A stretch of DNA of 64,000 nt. It comes from an uncultured Bacteroidia bacterium (GTDB taxonomy: Bacteria > Bacteroidota > Bacteroidia > J057 > CALAJH01). Where the stretch lies: the NCBI GenBank assembly GCA_937922655.1, contig CALAJH010000030.1, positions 1 to 64,000 on the forward strand. The letters run 5' to 3'. Positions 51,898 through 63,800 of the stretch are shown here, in pieces. A program made the position numbers and the translations under genes. The notes beneath the pieces are model-generated. The model worked only from the letters and a program-made list of their open reading frames with translations, had not been told where the DNA came from and did no database searches. Position 1 is the stretch's first letter. Each line of letters starts with the position of its first letter.

Positions 51898-54800
51898 ATG
51901 AACAACCTATACTTTTTTACCGCGTTCGTCGTCGTGTTCGTGTGGAGGACGTTGTCGGCCCAAGTGTTGCCGGAGCAGTTTCGGAGCCTTTCCTCCGAGC
52001 AAATGCTTCAGCCTCCGCGCCCGGAATTGCCGAAATACGACCCTTACGACCCCGAATTTCAACGCCTTGCGTTGAAAAAACAGGCGGAAATGGAAGCGTT
52101 CGTTCGCAAATGGAACGCGGAAAAAGCTACAATAGAACCCTACGACTACGAAGCGGCGAAAAACAACGCCCGTCGCGCTTCGCGCGGCCCGGACCGTGCC
52201 GGAGGCGGCCCACCGCAACCCGACGGCAACCCCTTGCCCAACGAACCCGAACAGAACTGCAACGCCGCCATTCCCGTTTGCCAGAATCAATACACGCAAA
52301 CACAATCCTATTCCGGCTTTGGAACCATTCGGGATATCCTTCCTTCCACCACCTGCTTGGGAACGGGAGAAACCAACTCCGTGTGGTACATCTTTACCGT
52401 TCAAAACAGCGGCGTGTTTACTTTTAGCTTGCGTTCCCCCCCGGGCCAACCCCAACGAGACTACGACTTCGCTCTTTACGACGTAACCAACATTACCTGT
52501 GCCGACATTCCCGGCACTATCCCCGTTCGATGCAATTATTCGGCGGACTATGCCGAAACGGGTATGCGTGCGCCCGCCCAAGCGGGAAACAGTAGCATTC
52601 CCGCCTCCGGTTCCCCTTGGTCGCCCGCGCTTAACGTAACCGCCGGACAAACTTTCGTCCTCGTCGTTAACAACTTTACCGGCGACAACACCGGTTATAT
52701 TTTGACTTTCGGCAATGGCGGAGGTTCGCCCGTCGCCTCGATTTTCGACCAAATTCCGCCCACCGCATCGTTGGCCCCTTCGTCCTGCGACGGTTCGCAG
52801 GTCGTCGTTAATTTTTCCGAACCTATTCGTTGTTCATCCATCAGCCCGACCGATTTTTACATCAACGGCCCGCCGGGCGCCAATGTCGTCGTTAATTCCG
52901 TTTCCGTTCCCGAATGCGCCAACGGCGGCACTTACGCCAACTCCGCCACCGTCAATTACACCGTCAATAATTTTGTGCCGGGGAGTTATTCCATCGGCGT
53001 GCAACAGGGTACGGACGGCAATACGTTGTTGGACGTTTGTCAAAATCCGATGGCGCCGGCGGTCTTGGGCAATTTCACCCTGAACGTGGGGGCGCAAATT
53101 ACGGGGGCCGACACGGTGTGCATTGGACAGTCCGTAACGCTTTGCGGCCCGCCCAACGCCGGCCCTTACTCATGGAGCGGCGGGCAAACCACGCAATGCA
53201 TTACGGTAACCCCTACGTCCACGACCACGTACACTTTGAATACCGGAACGGCTCCATGCGTTTCGACGGCGACGGCTACCGTCGGCGTCCGCCTCGAACC
53301 CGAGGTTTTCGTCAGTCCGTCAAACACTTCTCTTTGTGAAGGCGGAAGCGTCGATATCACCGCGTTTTCCAACGTCCCCGCCGCCACCATTTATTGGTTG
53401 CCCCCCGTCAATTCCACCAACCCGACCATCACCGTAAGTCAGTCCGGTACGTTTCAGGTTATTGCCTATACCGCCGGTTGCACGTCCGACGTGAAAACGG
53501 CGACGGTCGCCGTCAATCCGCCGCCCCCCGCCGCCTCTTGCAACATTTATTACGTATCGCCTACGGGTAACGGCGACGGCATTTCCCCTCTTTCCCCGAC
53601 GCAAATTCGTACGGCGCTGGAAATGTCGAATTGTACGCCGTCGGTGATTAAAATGCAGGTCGGTACATACGAAATTGACGATGCTTTGCCATTGGGCAGT
53701 CTGGTGACCGTCGAAGGCGGATATAATTACGACTTTTCCCAAAAGACTTCGGCCAAAGGCACGTCGGGTACATGGCCCAATATCGGCACGCATATCTTGC
53801 GTCGTCAGCGCCCCGCGTCCCCCACGACCGTCGGCCCTTTCACTTTTACCAACAATACGGGTCAGGCCATTGCCGACAACACGACGACCAACATCCCTTT
53901 GCAGGTAAACGGCGTTCCCACTCTTCCAAGCCCGATGACGGGTTATACCATGAACGTTACCGTCAACGTCAATCATACCCGATTGGACAACTTGGACGTG
54001 TATCTGGTGGCGCCGAACGGAACGATGGTTACGCTGTTTCAAGATATCGGCGGCGCGTGTAACGGTACCATCAACATCACGCTCGCCAACACGGGCGGGG
54101 CGGCGGGTTTGGCCGCGCAATTTTGCGTCGGCGCCCAAATTACCGGAACCTATCAGCCGATGGAAGTTTTCGGTTCGTTTTTGTCCTTGGGCGGTATCGA
54201 CCCCAACGGTTTGTGGCAATTGCGTATTGTGGACGACACCCCCGGAAATACCGGCAACTTTGTTTCCTGCTCCATTACATTCGGACAACAAAACGTTTCC
54301 AACGGTTACCTGTGCGATTATGGTTTTTTGGCAACTTATGCCAATTCGGAATCGCCGTCGGTTTCCGCTTTTGACGTCTTTACGGGGGCTTCGAACTTTC
54401 GTTTGCAGGATTTGATTATCGAGGTCGAACCGGCGCCGACGGGTTATCGTATTTCCAACTATGGCGTGCGTACGGGTGCGGGCGTAAACAATTTTAACAT
54501 CGTTCGTTGCCATATCAACGTGGGCAAAGGTTCGGATGCGGCACAAGGCGCACCGGGACGCAATTGGGACGGCACGCAATCGAACAGCAACACTGTTTCC
54601 AATGCCTCGTCGGTGCGGGCCGAAGCGGGCGGCGTGGGTGCGGCGGCGGGTGTGGATTGCACCCCGGCAACGGGAGGCGCCGGGGCCGCTTCCGCTTTGG
54701 GAAGACCCGGCGGCGACGGAGGGATGGGCGGTGGTTGCAATTGCGTAACCCCGCCAACCGTCGGACAACCCGGTTTCGGACCGGGAGGAGGAGCCGGCGG

Positions 54801-57800
54801 AGGTCTTCCCGCCGATCAATGCCGCGATTCGGGCGGAACCCCTTCCGGTTGCGACGACCCCGGCCCCGTTTACTACGGTCGCGACGGCTTGAACGGACAA
54901 GACGGCACGCCCGGTGCCGATGGCGCCAACGGCGCCGTCCCCAACTATTTTGGAGGGATTTTTAATCCGGGCGGCAACGGCCAAACCGGACAAGTCGGCG
55001 ACCACGGATGGGGCGGCGGTGGCGGCGGCGGCGGGGCCGGCGACCAAGACCTCGCCGAAGACCGTGGCGCCGGCGGCGGCGGCGGTGGAGCCGGCGGCCG
55101 TGCCGCGCAACAAGGCGGCGGCGGCGGAATTTCGGCCGGCGGCTCGTTCGCTCTTTTTGTCGTAGACCCCGGCGCCGGCGCCAACGTCGTCGATTGCATT
55201 TTGACCACCGCCCTCGCAGGCGGAAATCCTACCGGCGGATTTCGCGGCTGGGGACAATTGGGAGGTTTGGGAGGCAACGGCGGCGCATGGTGCGACGGCG
55301 GACAAGGCGGACGCGGTGGCGACGGCGGACAAGGCGGAAATTCCGGACAAGGCGGAAACGGCCATCCCGGCGTCGCCATCGACTACGCACGCGTCAATTC
55401 CACCGCCGGTTCCGTGACCAACGTCCCTTACACCGATTTTAACGCCCTGCTAACCCAACCCGTTATCCGTGCCGACAACGTCGCCTGCACCAATCTCGAC
55501 GTTCCGTTTTATTCGGGAGCTTCGGGAAGTTGGTCGTTTAATCCCGCGCAAAGTTCGCTCGTCGGCAATCCCGGAACCAATCCTATCGCCCGTTTTTCCA
55601 ACGTCGCATGGTACGACGTTATCCGTTCGGGCGATACTTACTCCGATTTTTGGGGTATTTTAACCAACCCCGACGCCGTTACCCCGTCTATCGAAGTCAT
55701 CCCGGGGACGACCGTTTGTCGTGGAAGTACGGTTACGTTCAACGGTTTGGGTTCGGGCGGATTGTATTCGTGGTTTATCTACCAAGGTTTGTCGAGTCAG
55801 GGAGCGTTGATACACAACGAATCGGGAACGTCGATGTCTTATACGTTCACCGAACCACCCGGTCAGTATGAAGTCGAATTGGAAGTGGTGTCGTCGTGTT
55901 GCGGGCCTTTGCCGCCGGTTTCGGTGATGATCACCGTCGTTCAGGCCCCGAATTACACTTTACAAAATTTTAACGAGTGTGTCGGTACGCCCGTAACGCT
56001 CACACCTAGTCCGGCTCTTCCGCCCGGCGCCACCGTTACATGGCAACCCGGCGGATTTATCAACAATTCGATTACCGTCAGTCCCGAGGCGACCACCGTA
56101 TACACGCTTTATGTTTTGTCTCCCGAGGGTTGTCCTTCCCTGCCCGTTACAAGTACGGTTACCGTGCGTCCGCGTCCGAACATCACGGGCGTAACGGGTC
56201 CCGAATCCATTTGTCAGGGGCAATCGGTAACGTTCACGGCGCAGGGCGGTACTCCCGGTTCTACTTATCGTTGGTTTCGGGATGGAAACCTTGTGTTTAC
56301 AAGCTCAAGCAGTGCATCCTATACTTACACGCCGTTTTACAATCCGCCCGACACTACGGACGTTATTCAGGTTACGGCTTCGTTGAACGGTTGCGACGGC
56401 GATATGCTTACGCATTATTTGTTGATAGCGGGCATTCCCAACGCCGTCGTAGACGCGGCCGACGACCCGATATGTTTGGGCGAAAGCGTTACGCTTGTCG
56501 CCTCGGGTGGAAAACGCTTCGAATGGTCGACCACCCCCAACTTTTCCGCCAACGTGTTCGAGGGCGATTCGGTCGTCGTTACGCCGACAAGCGTTGGCAC
56601 CGTTACTTATTATTTGCGCAGTTACAACCTGAACTGTCCGTGCATTCCGATGCCCGGAACCGATTATTGTGCCGAGATATCGATACCCGTGGTCAATGCG
56701 CCGCAATTCGACGTTCCGTCGGATATGACGGTTTGCCCCGGAGCGACTGTTACCTTGACGGCCGCAAACACGGGGGCAATGCCGTCCGTTCGGCGTTGGG
56801 AGACGCTCACGGGAACGAACTTGTGTTCGGGCGGCGGCAATTGTGTGAGCGTAAATGTCAGTCCCGCAACGACGACGACTTACGTTTTTTACGCTCGTTC
56901 GGGAAACGGTTGTGAATTTCGACGGGAGGTAACGGTAAACGTCGGCAGTCCCGACATTGTGGCAACGGCTTCGGCGAACGATGTTTGTCCCGGCGCGGCG
57001 GTAACGCTGTCGGCGACGGGCGGCACGACTTACACGTGGTCGCCGGCGGCCCATTTATCGGCAACTACGGGGGCGAACGTAACCTTTACCGCCCCCGCCG
57101 CCGGTACCTATAATTATACCGTGACCGGTACGGGCGCCGGCGGATGTACCGCCAACGCCGAAGTTTCCGTTACGGTGGTGGACGTTCCTACGATTTCCGT
57201 GACGGCGTCGGTTAATCCGATTTGCCCGGGCCAACTTTCGACGATGACGGCCAACGGCGCCGGCCCGGGGGCGACGTATTCATGGTCGTGGCCCGGCGGC
57301 GGCCCCATCAACGGCCAACAATCCGTTACCGATTCCCCGCCCGCCACCCGAACTTACACCGTTACCGCCGTTACCGCCTCGGGCTGCACTTCGCAAACAA
57401 CCTTTACCCTCAACGTCTCCCCCAATCCGACGCTTACCGTTTCCGCCCCGCCGATATGCGTGGGAGCGACGGCGAACTTCACCGCCAACGGCGCCGCAAG
57501 CTACGTCTGGGAAGGGCCGCATTTGAACGAAACGTCGGGACAAAGCGTAAGCGCCGCCCCGCCCGCCGCCGGCACCTACAACTATACCGTTACCGGTACG
57601 AGCGCCGCAGGTTGCACGGGTACGCGAGCTTTTGCCCTTACCGTTAATCCGCTTCCGACGCCCACCGTTTCTCCCGTTCAAACCATATGTGCGGGGCAAT
57701 CGGCCAACCTCACCGCTTCCGGCGGGACGTCTTATCTCTGGATGCCGCCCAATTTGGCCCAACAAAACATTACCGTTTCCCCGAACGTCTCCACCGTTTA

Positions 57801-60800
57801 TACCGTTACCGTTCAAGACGCCAACGCTTGTACCCAAGAAGCAACGACGACCGTTATCGTGCGGCAGTTGCCGCAAATTTCTTTCGACCCGCCCGCACCC
57901 GCCATATGCATTGGTTCGTCGGTGGAGGTATCCGTTGCCGGTGCGGAAACGTATACCGTCGTTCCGAACGTTGGCGCGTCGTTAATCGGCAACGTCTTTA
58001 CCTTCAACCCCGGCGCCACCCAAACTTACGTCGTTACCGGTACGGACAACGCCGGTTGCCAAAACACGGCCTCGATTACCGTTGCCGTCAATCCTCTGCC
58101 GACAATAACCGTAACTCCGCCAAGTCCCGCGATTTGTCCGGGTGGAAGCGTTACGCTGACCGCGAACGGCGCCGTTGGTTACGTTTGGAACGGCGGAAAT
58201 TTGAACAACGTCTCCGGCGCAAGCGTTGCCGTTTCCCCCGACGTGCCAACGACTTACACCGTCGTCGGCACGGATGCGAACGGTTGCGTCAATCAAACCA
58301 CCGTTACCGTCAATATCAACAATCTTCCCAACGTTACCGCCGGCACGAGCGACGACGAAGTTTGTGTGGGCGAGACGGTAACGCTGGCGGCGGCCAACGC
58401 CTTGACGTACGTTTGGAACGGAACGGGTCTTGACAACGCTCCCGGCTTTCAACAAAACGTTTCTCCGCCCGTCGGTACCCATACGTATACCGTCGTGGGT
58501 ACGGACGTAAACGGTTGTCAAAATACCGCCACGGTATCGTTTGTCGTTCATCCGTTGCCGAACATAACCATCGACCCTCTGTTTCAAGAAATATGCTTTG
58601 GCCAGTCGGCGTTGCTGACGGCTTCCGGCGCCGTTTCTTGGGCGTGGACCGACGACGGTATGCCTCTCCCGCAAACAACGGCTTCCGTAAACTTGGGATT
58701 AAGTTTGGGTAACAACGTCATCGTCGCCACGGGTACCGACGCCAACGGTTGCGTCAATACGGCCACGGCCAACGTCATGGTCTACGCTTTGCCGACGTTG
58801 AACGTATCGCCGAGTCCCGCCGTGATATGTTTGGGTCAAACGACGACGCTTTCCGTCTCCGGCGCGCAAAACTACTCTTGGGACGGCCCTGCCGCCGCCG
58901 GACTCGTTTCCACCGACGGCGCGAGCGTGAACGCCACGCCCACCGCCGCAGGTGTGCATACCTTCACCGTTACGGGTACCGACGCCAACGGTTGCGTCAA
59001 TACGGCCACGGTGAGCGTTACCGTCAATCCATTGCCCGTTGTAACCTTCGACCCGCCGGCGCCCGTGATTTGTCGCGGACAAACGGTTGCCGTAACCGCC
59101 GCGGGCGCCCAAAGTTTTGTTTGGAACGGCGGCGGACTCAACAACGCTCCCGGAGCCGTCCAAACCCTTGCCCCCCTTGTAACCACCGTTTATACCGTTA
59201 CCGCTACCGACGCGAACGGATGCCAAACTACGACCGAATTGACGCTTCTCGTCAATCAACTGCCCGAACTCTTCGTAAACCCGTCGGGTCAGGAAATTTG
59301 TGCGGGCGAAAGCGCGACCGTTGAAGCTTATGTTTTTCAACCTTCGGCCAACGACGTTTTCGTTTGGAACGGCCCGGGAATAAACAATTTTATCGGCTCC
59401 ACCCTTGTCGTTTCCCCCATCGACGATTATAACGAATACACCGTCGTCGTTACGGATGAAAACGGTTGTCAAATCGATAATACGGCGGTAGTCGTCGTCA
59501 ATCCTTTGCCCGTTATTGCCGTTAGTCCCGCCAACCCCGCGTTGTGTTTGGGGCAAACAACGGTTCAACTTTCCGCCTCCGGAGCGGCGACTTACGAATG
59601 GTTCCCGTCCACGGGTCTTTCTCAGGACGATATCGCCAATCCCGTCGCCAATCCCGCCCAAACCACTACTTACACCGTTGTGGGAACGAGTGCGACCGGA
59701 TGTGTGAACTCCGCCACGGTTACCGTTACGGTGAACGTTCCCCCGACGGTTGTCGCCGCCTTGGATAGAAATACGATATGCGTCGGTCAATCGGCGCAAT
59801 TAACGGCCTCCGGCGCCGCGACTTATCTTTGGACGGGGGGCGCCGTGGACGGACTGGGCGGAAACGTCCATACCCTTTCCCCGCCCGTCGGCCAACATAC
59901 TTACGCCGTCGTCGGCACGGACGCCAACGGTTGCACCGGACAAAGTACGATAAGTTTGACGGTACTGGCCTTGCCGATGGCGACGCTCTCCCCTTCGGCA
60001 ACGGAAATATGCGTCGGTCAATCGGTTACGCTGGAATTGACGGGAACGGATTTGGCGACGTGCGTTGTCACACCGGGTCCCGTTTCGGGTTTCAACGCGA
60101 CGTTTAGCCCGCCCGTCGGAACGCATACCTATACCGCGACTTTCACCGACGTTATGGGTTGTGAAAATACGGCCACGGCGACGATAACGGTGCATCCTTT
60201 GCCAAACCCAATGGTTACGCCCGCCAATCCGGCGATATGTTTGGGGCAAAGCGTGGAATTGACGGCCTCGGGGGGAACGAATTACGTTTGGAACGGCGGA
60301 AATTTGAACAATGTTTCGGGTGCGTCCCAAACCGTATCCCCCAACCAGACCACGACCTATACCGTTACCGTTACCGATGCGAACGGGTGCATCAATACCG
60401 TGCAAGTTACCGTTACGGTCAATCCATTGCCCGTATTGACGGTTACGCCGCAAAACGAAGAGCTTTGCGACGGCGAAAGTTTGTCTTTGGCCGCTTTTGG
60501 CGCAAACGCTTACGTTTGGAACGGCGAAGGTTTGTCCAATGCCGCCGGCCAAAGCCATACCTTGGCTCCGCCCGTCGGTACGCATACGTATACGGTCGTT
60601 GGAAGAAACAATGCCACGGGTTGCGAATCCGAAGGTACGGTAACGATAACGGTTCACGCCAATCCGGCGCCCGTCGTCGTTCCGAGCGGACCGACGGAAT
60701 TTTGCGCGGGCGGTTCGGTAACGCTGGATGCGGGTGCGGATTACGTGCAATACGATTGGGGTACGGCCGGCAATACTCGAACGATAACCGTTTCGACTTC

Positions 60801-63800
60801 GGGCCAATACGGCGTTACGGTGACGGACGCCAACGGATGCGTCGGTTCGGCGTCGATAGAGGTAACGGTTTGGCCCTTGCCCGCGCCCGTGATTTTACCC
60901 CTTAGACCGTTGGAATTTTGCGACGGCGATTCGACGATTTTGGACGCGGGCCCGGGATACGCGCAGTATTTGTGGTCCAATTCCGCAACGGAGCGTTTGG
61001 TTATCGTTCCTATTTCCACAACCTTGTCCGTTACGGTAACGGACGCCAACGGTTGCGTGGCGACTTCCGCTCCCGTAACGACGGTGCGTCATCCCAACCC
61101 CGTGCCGCAAATTTCGGGGCCGAACTCGTATTGTCCCGGCGGGACGGCGACGCTCGACGCGGGCGCAGGTTTTGCCCAATATCAATGGACTTTGGACGGC
61201 GTCGAGATAGCCGGCGCAACGACGCAAACCCTTACCGTTTCCGAACCCGGAGAATACGGCGTACGTGTTTCGACGGCTTTCGGTTGCACCGCCGTTGACG
61301 TTCATGCGGTGGATGAAAATCCCGAGGTGCAATTGCAAATTTCCGGGCCGACGGCGTTTTGCCCCGGCGGCTCGACAACCTTGGACGCGGGTGCGGGTTT
61401 TGTGAGTTACCAATGGTCTTCGGGCGAAAACACGCGTTTTATCACCGTTACCGAAGCGGGTTCGTGGACGGTCGAAGTCGAGGACGCTTTTGGATGCACC
61501 GGGATTTCGCCGCCGCATACGGTGAATTACCATCCCGTTCCTGCGCCGACGGTTACGGGTCCGGCGGGTTTTTGTCCCGGCGGTTCGGTTACGCTCAACG
61601 CCGGCGCGGTTTACGTTCAATACCAATGGAACGACGGAAACACCAACCCCACCCGCACCGTCGATGCGGAAGGTTTTTATTTCGTAACCGTGACGGATGC
61701 CAACGGTTGTGTCGGTACCTCGGAACCGTTTTTTGTCGATGAATACGACACGCCTTCGCCCGTCGTTCAAGGGCCGCTCACTTTTTGTCAAGGCGACGGC
61801 GTTACGCTTTTTTTGCCCGACTCCGCCGAATATACCTCCATCGTCTGGCGGGTTGGCGCAACGAACGTCGGTACGGGCGGTTCGCGCTATTTCGACGAGA
61901 CAACCTCCAACATCACGGTGCAAGTGGTGAGCGTTCAGGGTTGTCCGGGCGTTTCGACGAACGTTTCCGTGACCGAGTTCGACCAATTATTGCCCACGAT
62001 ATCGGGTCCGGAGGCGGTTTGTGCCGGTGCGCACGCCGTTTTGACCGCCGACGGAGGATATGCCGTTTACGAATGGTTTTTGAATGGCACGCCCGTAGCC
62101 GGCGGCAACGAACAGACTTTGACCGTTGCGACGGCCGGCGATTATACCGTTCGAGTGGAGGATGCGTTCGGATGTGAAGGCACGTCGGCGCCGTTTGCGT
62201 TTGTAGTGAACGCTTTGCCGAACGTTACGGCACAAGCCGCGCCGATATGTGCGGGTCAAACGGCCGTTCTTACCGTATCGGGCGCCGAAACCTATGTCTG
62301 GAACGGCGGAAACCTTGACAACGTCGTCGGTCAAACGGTATCCGACGCTCCCGTCCTTACGACCGAATACACCGTTACGGGAACGGACGCCAACGGATGC
62401 GTCAATACCGCAACGGTTACGCTGACGGTCAATCCGCTTCCCGTGGCGGGTATCGACGGCGCAACGGTTTTTTGTACGGGACAAAGCGCCCAACTCACCG
62501 CTCTTCCCGACGGTATGACGTATTTATGGAGTACAAACGAAGAATCGCGTACGATTACCATCGTCGCCGGCGGGGATTATTCGGTTACCGTTACCGATGC
62601 GAACGGGTGCGTCAATCATTTTGGTGTAACGGTGGTGCAGCTTGATAGTTTACAGCCCGTGGTTGTCGGTCCGTCGGCGTTCTGTTCGGGGTTGTCGGCT
62701 CAACTTTGCGTCGAAAACCCGTTGAATTACTCGACGTTCGATTGGCGCTTGAACGGTGCATCGATCGGCGCCGGCGCGTGCGTTGGCGCTTCAATGCCCG
62801 GAACGTATACCGTTCACGTAATGAATGCGGCGGGCTGCGCGGGTTCGGCAACGTTCAATTTGACGGAAAACGCTTTGCCGAACGTTGTGGCGCAAGCCGC
62901 GCCGATATGTGCGGGTCAAACGGCCGTTCTTACCGCATCGGGCGCCGAAACTTACGTCTGGAACGGCGGAAACCTTGACAACGTCGTCGGTCAAACGGTA
63001 TCCGACGCTCCCGTCTTTACGACCGAATACATCGTTACGGGAATGGACGCCAATGAATGCGTCAATACCGCAACGGTTACCCTTGTCGTAAACGCTTTGC
63101 CGACTTTTGTCGTTTCCGGCCCTATGACCGTTTGCGAAGGTCAAACGGGAACGATAACCATTGACGCGGCCAATGGAGCGACGGTAACGTTTTGCGACGG
63201 TACGTCGGGCAATACGTTCGTTTACAGCCAAACGACGACGTGCGATTTTATTGTAACGTCCGATGCGGGTTGTGTTTCCACGGGCGTACTCAACCTGACG
63301 GTGGCCGATACCGCTCAACCCGTCGTTTTGGGTACGTTGGCGTTTTGTGCGGGTTCGAGTACAATTTTGAGTTTGGAAAACGCCGGCAATTATTCGGCCG
63401 TCGAATGGACGACGAACGAAACCGGCCCCGAGATTACGGTCGACGTCCCCGGCGTTTACGGCGTACGGGTACACGACGGCTCGGGTTGCTGGGGTCGGGC
63501 GGAGGTGGCGGTGGTCGAAAATCCGAATCCCGCGCCGCAAATCTTGGGCGCAAGCGCCATATGCCCCGGTGCAGCGGCGACCTTAAACGCCGGTGCGGGC
63601 TTTACAGGCTATCAATGGTTTTTGAACGCCGGACCGATTGTCGGTGCAACGGGACAAAGTTACACCGCCGGCGTGCCGGGCGAGTATTCCGTTACCGTTA
63701 CGAACGCAAACGGTTGTACGGGAACGGCCACGCACACGCTGGCTTTCCACCCGCTTCCGGATTCGACGATTTCGGGCGTTTTGTCGTTTTGTACGAACAA

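Noticed and set aside
53320-55365. 681-codon minus-strand ORF
   Set aside because: It is antisense to the giant surface gene and consists of low-complexity Ala/Gly/Arg sequence produced by the glycine-rich coding block.
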